A stretch of DNA of 64,000 nucleotides from Lentihominibacter butyricus (GCF_025567305.1 NZ_JAOQJP010000001.1:248001-312000); one strand, 5' to 3'. Positions 43,314-52,654 are shown, counted from the first letter of the stretch. The notes: generated from the sequence alone by a model not told the origin. Program-made: numbers and translations.

Positions 43314-44224
43314 TAATGTGCACCTCCTGTTATCTCTCTAAGATCACTTATACCGTATTTTTTCATCGTCTCCGGCAGCTGCAGCACTATGTCTCTGCAC
43401 ACATACGGATCAGTCAGGTTGGCTGCCCCGATCTGCACTGCCGTCGCTCCTGCCAGCATCATCTCGATCACATCTGAAGCTGTCGAGACGCCGCCGATGC
43501 CGATGATCGGCACATCCACCGCCTCATACACCTGATATACCATCCTGAGGGCCACCGGGAACACTGCAGGTCCCGAAAAGCCGCCCATTATATTTGCCAC
43601 TACCGGCTTTTTCGTCCTGAGATCTATCCTCATCCCCAGCATCGTGTTTATCAGCGAGATGCCGTCTGCACCGGCGTTCTCGCAGGCTTTTGCGATGGAG
43701 ACTATATCTGTGACGTTAGGCGAAAGCTTCACGATCACAGGCTTTCTGACTGCATCCTTCACTGCGCTCACCACCTGTGCCGCAGCATCCGGGTCAGTGC
43801 CGAACGCGATGCCGCCACCGTGGACGTTCGGACAGGAAACGTTGACTTCCAGCCACCCCACCTGATCACACGCGTCCAGACGTCTGCAAACCTCGACGTA
43901 CTCTTCGACTGAAAATCCGCCGACATTTGCCATAACTTTTTTATGTAAACACTTGCTCAGTTTCGGCAGTTCTTCTTCTATCACCTTGTCGATGCCCGGG
44001 TTCTGCAGGCCTATGGAGTTTATCATTCCTTCTCTGCACTCGGCTATCCTCGGAGTCGGGTTCCCGAACCTCGGTTCCAGCGTGGTGCCCTTGAAAGAAA
44101 ATGTTCCCAGCATGTTTATGTCGAACAGTTCGGCGAATTCATATCCGTATCCGAATGTGCCGCTGGCTGCCATCACCGGGTTGTCAAGCGTGATGCCGCA
44201 CAGATCGACTTTTGTATTTACCAT
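43313..44224 (-). CDS. pyrD: Dihydroorotate dehydrogenase, type 1B catalytic subunit
   Basis: A 303-residue FMN-binding barrel: TLDNPVMAASGTFGYGYEF-type start, FKGTTLEPRFGNPTPRIAE, the catalytic cysteine in LEVNVSCPNVHGGG, VKLSPNVTDI, GIGGVSTASDVIEMMLAGATAVQIG. With PyrK it forms the NAD-dependent heterotetramer of Gram-positive bacteria, which passes electrons from dihydroorotate to NAD. It overlaps pyrK by seven bases, supporting the stoichiometric pairing. Confidence 0.97.
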   Translation of the reverse strand: MVNTKVDLCGITLDNPVMAASGTFGYGYEFAELFDINMLGTFSFKGTTLEPRFGNPTPRIAECREGMINSIGLQNPGIDKVIEEELPKLSKCLHKKVMANVGGFSVEEYVEVCRRLDACDQVGWLEVNVSCPNVHGGGIAFGTDPDAAAQVVSAVKDAVRKPVIVKLSPNVTDIVSIAKACENAGADGISLINTMLGMRIDLRTKKPVVANIMGGFSGPAVFPVALRMVYQVYEAVDVPIIGIGGVSTASDVIEMMLAGATAVQIGAANLTDPYVCRDIVLQLPETMKKYGISDLREITGGAH

Positions 44225-44967
44225 ATTACCTCACCTCTTTCCAGCACCGGTCCTTCCTTGCATATCCTTTTATTTCCGTATTTAGTCTTGCATGAGCAGC
44301 CCATGCATGCTCCGAAACCGCAGCCCATGCGCTCCTCGAAGCTGAACTGGCCGCCTGTCTCTGCAGGCGCTGTATCGTTTATCGCTCTGAGCATCGGCAG
44401 AGGTCCGCACGAAAATACGTAGCTGTAGTCGAGAGTCTTCATCACGTCCGTAACGAAGCCTTTCACGCCCAGGCTGCCGTCGACAGTCGAAACGATGACC
44501 TCAGCGCCGAGCCTCTTGAATTCCTCTATGTAAAAGCTCTCGGCTGCCGTGTTGAAGCCGAGCACTACGACCGGATTTTTGCCCTGGGCGATCAGAAGTC
44601 TGCACAGTCCGTACATCGGCGGCACTCCGGCGCCTCCTCCGACCAGCAGAGGTCTGTCTCCGATGCCGCGCTCCTCGCTTATATCGTAGCCGTTTCCCAG
44701 CGGACAGAGCACATCCAGCGTTCTACCTGCGGGCATCATGCTCATCGCTTCCGTGCCGTTTCCAACGGTCTTGTATATTATAGTCAGCTCTCCGTCAGTC
44801 CAGTCGCATATCGAGATCGGTCTTCTCAGGAAGAATCCGTCTATTTTGATGTTGATGAACTGCCCCGCGTTCGTGACGCCGGTGCCTTCCGGCGCTGAAA
44901 GCTTCATTTCATATGTCCTGTCTGCTATTTTTTTATTCGAAAGTATTGTGAAATCCGATTTTTTCAT
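44218..44967 (-). CDS. pyrK: Dihydroorotate dehydrogenase, electron transfer subunit
   Basis: A 249-residue ferredoxin reductase-like protein with the FAD motif FFLRRPISICD, GPLGNGY-type loop (CPLGNGYD), the NAD-binding LLVGGGAGVPPMYGL and the C-terminal [2Fe-2S] cysteine set in RMGCGFGACMGCSCKTKYGNKRICKEGP. It carries electrons from PyrD FMN to NAD. It lies 68 bases after pyrC in the same operon. Confidence 0.97.
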   Translation of the reverse strand: MKKSDFTILSNKKIADRTYEMKLSAPEGTGVTNAGQFINIKIDGFFLRRPISICDWTDGELTIIYKTVGNGTEAMSMMPAGRTLDVLCPLGNGYDISEERGIGDRPLLVGGGAGVPPMYGLCRLLIAQGKNPVVVLGFNTAAESFYIEEFKRLGAEVIVSTVDGSLGVKGFVTDVMKTLDYSYVFSCGPLPMLRAINDTAPAETGGQFSFEERMGCGFGACMGCSCKTKYGNKRICKEGPVLERGEVIW

Positions 44968-45035
44968 TGCTGTTTCTCCATGTCGAATGTCTTATTACAC
45001 AACATCGTCCCATACATATCATTCATGGCGCCATA

Positions 45036-46220
45036 TTATTTGTACTGCCATACGGTATTTCCGTCAACGACAGTCAGCAGGCACCTGCCCTTTACATCCC
45101 ATCCGTCGAACGGGCAGCTCCTTCCCATCGTCATGAACTTTTCTGGATCGACCTTGTAGGTTTCGTCAAGATCCCAGATCGCGAACGTCGGCTTCTCCTT
45201 GTGCAGTTCTTCTTCGATGCTGCATGTGCTCATGCCGAAATGCTTTCTCGGCTCCGTGTACATCAGATCTATGAGTCTGTCCAGCGTGATCACGCCTTTT
45301 TCGACGAGCTCAGTGTACATAACAGGGAATGCGGTTTCCATGCCGACGATCCCGAATGCGCTGCCTGCGAAGCCTCTGCTTTTTTCCTCAAGGCTGTGCG
45401 GTGCATGGTCTGTCGCTATCATGTCGATCGTGCCGTCCTTTACCGCTTCTACCAGTGCAGCTTTGTCTTCGGTGCCCTTTATCGGCGGGTTCATCTTGAA
45501 CCGGCCGCTGTCTTCTATTTCATCGCGTGAGATCGTCAGGTAGTGAGGCGCAGTCTCGCATGTGATGTCGAGCCCCTCAGCTTTCGCCTTCCTGACAAGT
45601 TCGATGGATTCCTTCGTGGAAACGTGGCACACGTGGTATCCGCAGCCGGTCTCTCTGACGAGCTCTATGTCGCGCTCCAGCTGTTTCCATTCGCTTTCAG
45701 AGCTTTCTTTCGGAAAGCTCTCGTCTTCGCAGTGCGCCACGATCAGTTTCCCGAGCTTCTTCGCGCGTTTCATCGCGTCGCGCATCATGCTTTCCGATGC
45801 AACGCCTCTGCCGTCGTCGGTGAATCCGATCACGTGCTCCGCCATCGCCTCCATGTCAGCAGGCTCGTTTCCGAGTTCGCCCTTAGTGATCGCTCCGTAC
45901 GGGAAAACGTTGACCTTCGCATCCCTTGCTATTATATCGAGCTGCACCTTGAGGTTTTCCATGCTGTCCGGACACGGATCCAGGTTCGGCATCGAAAATA
46001 TGTCGGTGAATCCGCCTGCCGCAGCCGACATCGTGCCGCTCGCCATCGTTTCCTTATATAAAAAACCCGGCTCTCTCAAATGCACATGTACATCTGTAAG
46101 ACCGGGTAAAATATAACGATCTGCAAAAAGCGAAACATCAATACCAGCAGAAACGAGGTGTTCCACAGCTATGTTATCAAGATCTGCAACTCTAATGAAT
46201 CTTCCGTAATCTTCTCTCAT
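45036..46220 (-). CDS. pyrC: Dihydroorotase
   Basis: A 394-residue amidohydrolase of the class I dihydroorotase type: metal-binding LTDVHVHLREPGF, carboxylated-lysine region SMPNLDPCPDS, the HCED stretch, HVSTKESIELV, and MIATDHAPHSLEEK with the catalytic Asp. It cyclises carbamoyl aspartate. The start at 46220 is preferred because GGAG lies seven bases before it; an upstream in-frame ATG at 46253 has its AAGG directly adjacent. First gene of the pyr operon, about 35 bases after the -10 element, so there is no room for a PyrR attenuator. Confidence 0.95.
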   Translation of the reverse strand: MREDYGRFIRVADLDNIAVEHLVSAGIDVSLFADRYILPGLTDVHVHLREPGFLYKETMASGTMSAAAGGFTDIFSMPNLDPCPDSMENLKVQLDIIARDAKVNVFPYGAITKGELGNEPADMEAMAEHVIGFTDDGRGVASESMMRDAMKRAKKLGKLIVAHCEDESFPKESSESEWKQLERDIELVRETGCGYHVCHVSTKESIELVRKAKAEGLDITCETAPHYLTISRDEIEDSGRFKMNPPIKGTEDKAALVEAVKDGTIDMIATDHAPHSLEEKSRGFAGSAFGIVGMETAFPVMYTELVEKGVITLDRLIDLMYTEPRKHFGMSTCSIEEELHKEKPTFAIWDLDETYKVDPEKFMTMGRSCPFDGWDVKGRCLLTVVDGNTVWQYK

Positions 46221-46260
46221 CGCGTTCTCCAAAATCAACTTGCAATTTAACATCCTTATG

Positions 46261-46289
46261 TTTATATCATACCATAGAACACGTGTCAA
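46261..46289 (-). promoter_or_regulatory. Sigma-A promoter of the pyr operon
   Basis: On the minus strand TTGACA (46289-46284) and TATAAA (46266-46261) are 17 bases apart. The IS element ends 31 bases upstream of the -35 and leaves the promoter intact. Confidence 0.8.
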
Positions 46290-46319
46290 CAGGAAAAAAT
46301 TTTCAGACATTTCTCAGTT

Positions 46320-47388
46320 TGTAGGGTTACAATACATGTGTTACAACATAATAAAGAAAAAGCGGAAACTTCAATTCTGTGTTAAAGTTAAGTTACCACA
46401 CCAAACCATTACACAGGAACAGGAGGTTTCCGCATGACAAGTATAACACAAGATATGAAGTACCGTCTATCCCTGATCAAATATGCTGAAAAATACGGTG
46501 TTACAAAAGCTGCTATCAAGTACAAAACCAACCGCCAGTATATCTATCGCTGGAAACGTCGTTTTGATGGCTCCATACACTCCCTTCGCGACCGCTCCAG
46601 ACGCCCTCATTCTCACCCAAACCAGCACACCGCTCAGGAAATCACGCTCATCCGTAATATGCGCAGAAGAAATCCCAATGCCGGCCTTGTGACCTTTTGG
46701 GTAAAACTCAGACAGCGTGGCTATACAAGGTCGATTACAGGTTTATACCGCTTTCTCAAAAAACAGGGTATGACACCTGAAAAGCTTCCTAATCCCAAAT
46801 ATGTTGCAAAGCCTTATGAACAGATGCTCTACCCCGGACAGCGTATCCAGATCGACGTTAAATTTGTTCCTTCATTCTGTCTTGTCGGCGATGCGAAAGG
46901 TAAAAAGTTCTATCAATACACTGCAATCGACGAATACTCCCGCTGGCGCTATGTGGAAGCCTTTGAAGAACACAGCACATATTCATCTTCTGTTTTCCTT
47001 GAGCATCTCATCAGGCATTTTCCAATGCCTATAGAGTGTGTTCAAACAGACAATGGCACTGAATTCACCAAACGCTTTACACAGCCGGGAAAGGAAACTT
47101 TAACGATGTTTCAGCGCACCCTGAAAGATAACAATATCCGCCACAAGCTGATCAGGCCTTTTACACCGAGGCATAATGGGAAGGTAGAGCGCAGTCATCG
47201 CAAGGATAACGAACGCTTTTACGCCTCCCACAGATTTTATTCTTTTGAAGATTTTTCGAAGCAGCTGCAGCAATACAACTACAGGGATTACAATCGCTTT
47301 CCTATGCGTCCTCTGGGGTGGAAATCGCCTCAAACTGTTTTAGATGATTTCGTACTTGATGGTGTAACATATGTTTGACAAACCTACA
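46320..47388 (+). mobile_element. IS481-type insertion sequence, apparently complete
   Basis: The ends are imperfect inverted repeats of about 30 bases that start TGTAGG and share an ACAT-TGTTAC-like inner part (left 46320-46349, right 47359-47388), giving TGT...ACA termini as usual for IS481. The element of about 1.07 kb contains one intact transposase gene. A target duplication longer than two bases (TT) is not visible. It sits between the divergent pyr and leu promoters. Confidence 0.8.
46434..47378 (+). CDS. IS481 family transposase
   Basis: A 314-residue DDE transposase. The N-terminus is a helix-turn-helix domain (YAEKYGVTKAAIKYKTNRQYIYRWKRRF), followed by an rve-type catalytic core with Asp141 (IQIDVKF), Asp206 (VQTDNGTEF) and Glu252 (GKVERSH). 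The Asp206-Glu252 distance is 45 residues, about ten more than the common DD35E, due to an insert after NGTEF. GGAGGTTTCCGC precedes the ATG. All three acidic residues and full length suggest an active gene. Confidence 0.92.
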   Translation: MTSITQDMKYRLSLIKYAEKYGVTKAAIKYKTNRQYIYRWKRRFDGSIHSLRDRSRRPHSHPNQHTAQEITLIRNMRRRNPNAGLVTFWVKLRQRGYTRSITGLYRFLKKQGMTPEKLPNPKYVAKPYEQMLYPGQRIQIDVKFVPSFCLVGDAKGKKFYQYTAIDEYSRWRYVEAFEEHSTYSSSVFLEHLIRHFPMPIECVQTDNGTEFTKRFTQPGKETLTMFQRTLKDNNIRHKLIRPFTPRHNGKVERSHRKDNERFYASHRFYSFEDFSKQLQQYNYRDYNRFPMRPLGWKSPQTVLDDFVLDGVTYV

Positions 47389-47418
47389 TTATTTTGTTCG
47401 CAAAGCTGGTTTTTGTGG

Positions 47419-47447
47419 TTGACAAACAGAATTTCTTCATTTATATT
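47419..47447 (+). promoter_or_regulatory. Sigma-A promoter of the leucine operon
   Basis: TTGACA (47419-47424) and TATATT (47442-47447) are 17 bases apart, directly before the T-box leader and 30 bases after the IS right end. Confidence 0.7.
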
Positions 47448-47454
47448 AGTAACA

Positions 47455-47718
47455 TACATGTAAATACAGATGCAGTGAACGGAATAAGTTTGACAAAAAT
47501 ATTTCAGCGAGCAGTCGGCTGGTGCAAGACTGTATATGGAGTCAAATGTCTCGCCCGGGAGCATCAGACCTTAAGTGGGTATGTGATTTTTCAAGCAAGT
47601 GTGGACCCGGCAAGCGGCGAGCGGACTTGGAACGGCATGAACCGAAACAGCATACCAATAAGAGTGGTACCGCGGAAGCTTATGCCTTCGTCTCTTAGCC
47701 TGAGACGAAGGCTTTTTT
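47455..47718 (+). promoter_or_regulatory. T-box leader of the leu operon
   Basis: The T-box AGAGTGGTACCGCGG is at 47661-47675, followed by an intrinsic terminator with an 11-base stem (GCCTTCGTCTC with GAGACGAAGGC, 47684-47712) and T6. Upstream, CAGTCGGCTGGTGCAAGACTG around 47513 matches the stem I apical region, and GACCTTAAGTGG near 47567 is the likely specifier loop; both CTT and TTA there are leucine codons. Uncharged tRNA-Leu is expected to favour the antiterminator and switch on leuACDB. Confidence 0.9.
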
Positions 47719-47792
47719 ATGACCTGCCTGTATCTACGATACAGCGCACCTGAACGGCAACGAATCATATTAAAGAAAGGACAGATATAATA

Positions 47793-49493
47793 ATGAAGAA
47801 TTACGATAAATACAAGGTTGGATATTTTCCTCCGGCAGAGCCTCATAACGAATGGGTAAAAAAGGATCACATCGAGAAGGCGCCGATCTGGTGCAGCGTC
47901 GATCTCAGAGACGGCAACCAGGCGCTGATCGTGCCGATGAGCCTCAACGAAAAGGTGGAGTTCTTCAAGTATCTCGTTAAGATCGGTTTCAAACAGATCG
48001 AAGTCGGCTTTCCGGCAGCATCGAAAACAGAGTATCAGTTCCTCAGAAAACTGGTAGACGATGACCTCATCCCGGATGACGTTACGGTTCAGGTGCTCAC
48101 CCAGTCCAGAAAGCATATAATAAAGAAGACATTCGAAGCGCTCCAGGGTGTAAAGAAGGCAGTCGTGCATCTTTACAACTCGACGTCGCTTGCACAGAGA
48201 GAGCAGGTTTTCAAAAAAGAAAAGCCTGAGATCATCAAGATCGCGACGGATGGAGCGGCACTGATGAAGGAATACGCTGCAAAACACCCTGAGACGAAAT
48301 TCTCATTTGAATATTCACCTGAGAGCTTCACAGGCACGGAAGTGGATTTTGCAGCAGAGATATGCAACGCTGTCATCGATATATGGGAGCCGACACCGGA
48401 CAACAAGGTCATCATAAATCTGCCGGGAACAGTGGAGATGTCTATGCCGCATGTATATGCATCACAGATCGAATATATGTGTGCAAACCTCCACAACAGG
48501 GAAAACCTGATCATCTCGCTCCATCCGCACAATGACAGAGGAACAGCCGTTGCAGACGCCGAGCTGGGACTCCTCGCAGGCGGCGACAGGATCGAGGGAA
48601 CGCTCTTCGGCAACGGCGAGAGGACAGGAAACGTCGATATCGTAACGGTAGCGATGAACATGTTCTGCCACGGAGTCGATCCGGAGCTCGATTTCTCGAA
48701 CATGCCTGAGGTAGTAGAGACATACGAAAAATATACAGATATGAAAGTCAATCCGAGACAGCCGTACGGCGGACAGCTGGTATTCGCGGCATTCTCGGGA
48801 TCGCATCAGGACGCTATCGCAAAGGGCATGCGCTGGCACAAGGAAAAGGATCTCAAGACGTGGTCGGTACCGTATCTGCCGCTCGATCCGCAGGACGTCG
48901 GCAGAGAGTACGAGGCGGATGTCATCCGTATCAACAGCCAGTCCGGCAAGGGCGGCATAGCATACATCCTGGAGCACAATTTCGGATATATGATCCCGCC
49001 GCAGATGAGAGAAGAGATCGGATACATGGTGAAAGACATCTCCGACCAGGAGCACAAAGAGCTCACACCGGTCGAAGTATATCAGGCATTTGCACAGGAA
49101 TATGTCAACGTGTTCGATCCGATCGACATCACGGACGCGACATTCAGGAAAGCTTCGGACTTCAAGTCGAACGACGGCATGATCGCAGACATCAAGGTCC
49201 GCATAGCAGACGAAGTGTACAAGTTCGAGGCAGTCGGAAACGGCCGTCTGGACGCGATCAGCAATGCGCTTAAAATGTCGCCGTACACATTCGACTATAA
49301 ATTCGTCACTTACTCAGAACATGCGCTTTCGGCAGAGTCAAGTTCAAAGGCTGCAGCTTATGTCTGCATCGAGGATCATGACGGCAACACCTTCTGGGGC
49401 GTGGGAACTCACGAGGATATCATCCTGGCGTCGGTAAACGCTCTGGTAAGCGCACTCAACAGACAGAACAGAAAAGATCACTTCGTTGAATAG
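47793..49493 (+). CDS. leuA: 2-isopropylmalate synthase
   Basis: A 566-residue Claisen-condensing enzyme of the longer leuA group. It shows WCSVDLRDGNQALIVPMS near the start, EVGFPAASKTEYQFLR, SLHPHNDRGTAVADAELGLLAG-type metal/substrate motif, GERTGNVDIV and a C-terminal LeuA allosteric domain (about residues 430-560). It condenses acetyl-CoA and 2-oxoisovalerate, the first step of leucine synthesis. AAAGGA lies before the ATG. First gene after the T-box. Confidence 0.96.
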   Translation: MKNYDKYKVGYFPPAEPHNEWVKKDHIEKAPIWCSVDLRDGNQALIVPMSLNEKVEFFKYLVKIGFKQIEVGFPAASKTEYQFLRKLVDDDLIPDDVTVQVLTQSRKHIIKKTFEALQGVKKAVVHLYNSTSLAQREQVFKKEKPEIIKIATDGAALMKEYAAKHPETKFSFEYSPESFTGTEVDFAAEICNAVIDIWEPTPDNKVIINLPGTVEMSMPHVYASQIEYMCANLHNRENLIISLHPHNDRGTAVADAELGLLAGGDRIEGTLFGNGERTGNVDIVTVAMNMFCHGVDPELDFSNMPEVVETYEKYTDMKVNPRQPYGGQLVFAAFSGSHQDAIAKGMRWHKEKDLKTWSVPYLPLDPQDVGREYEADVIRINSQSGKGGIAYILEHNFGYMIPPQMREEIGYMVKDISDQEHKELTPVEVYQAFAQEYVNVFDPIDITDATFRKASDFKSNDGMIADIKVRIADEVYKFEAVGNGRLDAISNALKMSPYTFDYKFVTYSEHALSAESSSKAAAYVCIEDHDGNTFWGVGTHEDIILASVNALVSALNRQNRKDHFVE

Positions 49494-49524
49494 TCCGCAG
49501 CGTCCGTTTCGCAGGGAGGCAGCA

Positions 49525-49605
49525 ATGCAAAGCTGCCAGCTCCGCAGCATGCATTACGCAGAGGAGCTGTACGAGCAGTACGAAGAAATGGACAGGCAGA
49601 TTTGA
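49525..49605 (+). CDS. Possible 26-residue small protein between leuA and leuC
   Basis: ATG 49525 has an excellent ribosome-binding site (AGGGAGG, seven bases before). The 26 codons read MQSCQLRSMHYAEELYEQYE then EMDRQI, an acidic helix-like peptide. It fills most of the 142-base gap between leuA and leuC. It may be a real small protein or only a device coupling translation. Confidence 0.35.
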   Translation: MQSCQLRSMHYAEELYEQYEEMDRQI

Positions 49606-49635
49606 TATATCAGTTGAATAAAGGAGGAATACGAT

Positions 49636-50895
49636 ATGGGAATGACAATGACCCAGAAAATACTGGCGGCTCACGCAGGACTCGATAAGGTCGAGGCCGG
49701 ACAGCTGATCAGAGCAGATCTCGACATGGTGCTCGGCAACGACATCACGACGCCGGTTGCGGTGAACGAATTCGAGAAAGCCGGATTCGACGGCATCTTT
49801 GACAGAGAAAAGATATCGCTGGTAATGGACCATTTCACACCGAACAAGGATATAAAAGCAGCAGAACAGTGCATGAAGTGCAGGACTTTTGCAAAGAGAT
49901 TCGACGTGAAGAACTTCTTCGACGTCGGCAGGATGGGTATCGAGCATGCGCTCCTTCCTGAACAGGGGATCGTAAAAGCCGGCGACTGCATCATCGGAGC
50001 AGATTCACACACATGTACATACGGAGCGCTCGGCGCATTTTCCACAGGCGTGGGAAGCACCGACATGGCTGCGGGAATGGCAACAGGGCAGGCATGGTTC
50101 AAGGTGCCTGAAGCTATAAAATTCAACCTCAAGGGCAGGCTCAGCGAAAACGTGACAGGTAAAGACGTGATACTGCACATAATCGGCATGATCGGCGTAG
50201 ACGGCGCGCTTTACAGATCCATGGAATTCATGGGCGAAGGACTTGCGAGCCTTTCCATGGACGACAGACTCTGCATCGCGAACATGGCGATCGAAGCAGG
50301 TGCAAAGAACGGCATCTTCATGGTCGACGAAGTGACGGAAAATTACATGAAGGGCAGAGTGCAGGGGGAATGGAAAGTATATACTCCTGACGACGATACG
50401 GAATACGTGGAAGAATACGAGATCGACCTTTCAGCACTGAAGCCGACGGTTTCGTTCCCGCACCTTCCTGAGAATACGAAGACGATCGACGAGGTCGGCG
50501 ACGTGCCTATCCAGCAGGTGGTCATCGGATCGTGCACGAACGGCAGACTCGAGGACATGGCGCTCGCAGCAAAGATCCTCAAGGGCAGAAAAGTGCATGA
50601 CGACGTAAGAGCGATCATCATCCCGGCAACGCAGCAGATCTACAAGGACTGCATCAAAAACGGCTACATCGATACGTTCATTGATGCCGGATGCGTCGTA
50701 TCGACACCGACATGCGGACCATGTCTCGGCGGACACATGGGCATCCTGGCAGCAGGGGAGAGATGTGTCGCAACGACCAACAGAAACTTCGTAGGAAGAA
50801 TGGGACATGTAAAATCAGAAGTTTATCTGGCAAGCCCGGCTGTAGCGGCTGCGTCAGCTGTTACAGGAAAGATCAGCGGACCGGACGAGCTGTAA
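49636..50895 (+). CDS. leuC: 3-isopropylmalate dehydratase large subunit
   Basis: A 419-residue aconitase-family protein of the shorter LeuC/HacA group, with GADSHTCTYGALGAFSTGVGSTDMAAGMATGQ, VVIGSCTNGRLEDM and CGPCLGGHMGILAAGE, which supply the three cysteines for the [4Fe-4S] cluster. With LeuD it isomerises 2- to 3-isopropylmalate. AAAGGAGG precedes the ATG; leuD follows after 22 bases. Confidence 0.96.
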   Translation: MGMTMTQKILAAHAGLDKVEAGQLIRADLDMVLGNDITTPVAVNEFEKAGFDGIFDREKISLVMDHFTPNKDIKAAEQCMKCRTFAKRFDVKNFFDVGRMGIEHALLPEQGIVKAGDCIIGADSHTCTYGALGAFSTGVGSTDMAAGMATGQAWFKVPEAIKFNLKGRLSENVTGKDVILHIIGMIGVDGALYRSMEFMGEGLASLSMDDRLCIANMAIEAGAKNGIFMVDEVTENYMKGRVQGEWKVYTPDDDTEYVEEYEIDLSALKPTVSFPHLPENTKTIDEVGDVPIQQVVIGSCTNGRLEDMALAAKILKGRKVHDDVRAIIIPATQQIYKDCIKNGYIDTFIDAGCVVSTPTCGPCLGGHMGILAAGERCVATTNRNFVGRMGHVKSEVYLASPAVAAASAVTGKISGPDEL

Positions 50896-50917
50896 AGGAT
50901 GCAAGGAGGAGAAAGAT

Positions 50918-51403
50918 ATGAAAGCACAAGGAATCGTTCATAAATACGGAGACAACGTCGACACAGACGTTATAATCCCTGCAAGACATCTCAATACAGC
51001 GGACCACAAGGAGCTGGCAAGTCACTGCATGGAAGATATCGATGCGGATTTCGTAAATAAAGTAAAGCAGGGCGACATCATGGTAGGCGGAGAGAACTTC
51101 GGCTGCGGATCGTCCAGAGAGCATGCGCCTATCGCTATCAAGGCGAGCGGTATAGACTGCGTCATCGCGAAGACATTTGCGAGGATCTTCTACAGAAACG
51201 CCATCAACATCGGACTGCCGATCCTGGAGTGCCCGGAAGCGAGCGAAGGGATCGACGCAGGCGACAAGGTATCGATCGACTTTGACACAGGCGTGATCAC
51301 AAACGAGACAAAAGGCGAGACATACCAGGCTCACCCTTTCCCTGAATTCATCAAGGACATCATGGCCAAAGGTGGACTGATGAACAGCATCACGGGCAAA
51401 TAA
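50918..51403 (+). CDS. leuD: 3-isopropylmalate dehydratase small subunit
   Basis: A 161-residue aconitase swivel-domain protein: YGDNVDTDVIIPARHLN, the substrate loop GGENFGCGSSREHAP and RIFYRNAINIGLPILE. Its short length matches the LeuD type that pairs with the 420-residue LeuC. AAGGAGG lies before the ATG. Confidence 0.96.
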   Translation: MKAQGIVHKYGDNVDTDVIIPARHLNTADHKELASHCMEDIDADFVNKVKQGDIMVGGENFGCGSSREHAPIAIKASGIDCVIAKTFARIFYRNAINIGLPILECPEASEGIDAGDKVSIDFDTGVITNETKGETYQAHPFPEFIKDIMAKGGLMNSITGK

Positions 51404-51464
51404 CCGCGCAGAAGCATAGAGCTGCACAATCGCATAAAGACTCATAAAGACAAGGAGAATCGAT

Positions 51465-52544
51465 ATGAACTATAAAATAGCAGTCGTTCCCGGCGACGGC
51501 ATCGGCCCTGAAGTCGTAGGACAGGCCATCAGAGTGCTGGACAAGGTCGGAGAAAAATACGGACACACATTCGAATACACTAAGGTGCTGGCAGGAGGCT
51601 GCGCTATCGACGCAACAGGAAAATGCCTGCCGCAGGAAACGATAGATACATGCAAAGCCGGCGATGCAGTGCTTCTCGGCGCTGTAGGCGGCTGGAAATG
51701 GGATACGCTCCCGGGCAGCGAAAGACCTGAAATGGCCCTTCTCGGCTTGAGAAAAGAGCTCGGACTCTTTGCAAACCTCAGACCTGCGCTTTTATTCGAA
51801 CAGCTCGCAGACGCGTGCCCTCTTAAGCCTGAGATCGTAGAGGGCGGACTTGACATCGTGGTAGTGCGCGAGCTCACAGGCGGCATCTATTTCGGCGAAA
51901 AGGGCACGAAAGAGACAGACCTTGGCCCTGCAGCCTACGACGTGGAGCAGTACGCAGAGGAAGAAGTGAGACGTATCGCAGAAGTCGCATTCGACATGGC
52001 GATGAAGAGAAACAGGAAGGTCACAAGCGTAGATAAGGCGAACGTGCTGGAAAGCTCGCGCCTGTGGAGAAGGGTAGTCGCTGAAGTCGGCGAAAAGTAC
52101 CCTGAAGTCGAGCTGAACAACCTTTACATAGACAACGCCGCAATGCAGATGGTGAGAAATCCGAAGCAGTTCGATGTGATCGTTACGAGCAACATCTTCG
52201 GCGACATCCTTTCAGACGAAGCCAGCATGATAACGGGATCGATCGGTATGCTGCCGTCGGCTAGCCTTGCAACGGGCAACTTCGGCATGTACGAGCCGGT
52301 GCACGGTTCGGCGCCTGACATCGCGGGCAAAGATATGGCAAACCCGATGGCTACGATCCTTTCGGCAGCGATGATGCTCAGATACACGTTCGGGCTCGGC
52401 GAAGAGGCAGATGCGATCGAAGCAGCTGTCAAAAAAGTGCTCGCAGACGGATACAGGACGCCTGACATCGCTAAGGAAGGCGAGGAGACTATCGGTACTG
52501 TAAAGGCCGGCGATCTCATCGTCGAGGCGATACAGGAGCTGTAA
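51465..52544 (+). CDS. leuB: 3-isopropylmalate dehydrogenase
   Basis: A 359-residue isocitrate/isopropylmalate dehydrogenase family enzyme: VPGDGIGPEVVGQAIRVLDKV, LRKELGLFANLRPA, VRELTGGIYFGEKG, VTSVDKANVLESSRLWR, DIFGDILSDEASMITGSIGMLPSASL-type NAD/metal region and HGSAPDIAGKDMANP. It oxidises and decarboxylates 3-isopropylmalate, finishing the operon's pathway to 2-oxoisocaproate. Several hairpins follow its stop. Confidence 0.97.
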   Translation: MNYKIAVVPGDGIGPEVVGQAIRVLDKVGEKYGHTFEYTKVLAGGCAIDATGKCLPQETIDTCKAGDAVLLGAVGGWKWDTLPGSERPEMALLGLRKELGLFANLRPALLFEQLADACPLKPEIVEGGLDIVVVRELTGGIYFGEKGTKETDLGPAAYDVEQYAEEEVRRIAEVAFDMAMKRNRKVTSVDKANVLESSRLWRRVVAEVGEKYPEVELNNLYIDNAAMQMVRNPKQFDVIVTSNIFGDILSDEASMITGSIGMLPSASLATGNFGMYEPVHGSAPDIAGKDMANPMATILSAAMMLRYTFGLGEEADAIEAAVKKVLADGYRTPDIAKEGEETIGTVKAGDLIVEAIQEL

Positions 52545-52654
52545 AGGCGCAGCGTACGCGCCGGCAGGCAGGTTCAGGAGTGCCGGCAGAGACCGCTGAC
52601 CGGCGGTTTTGCGGATCTGCAGCGTGCATGTGTCCGGCGATAATAAAAGAGCCG

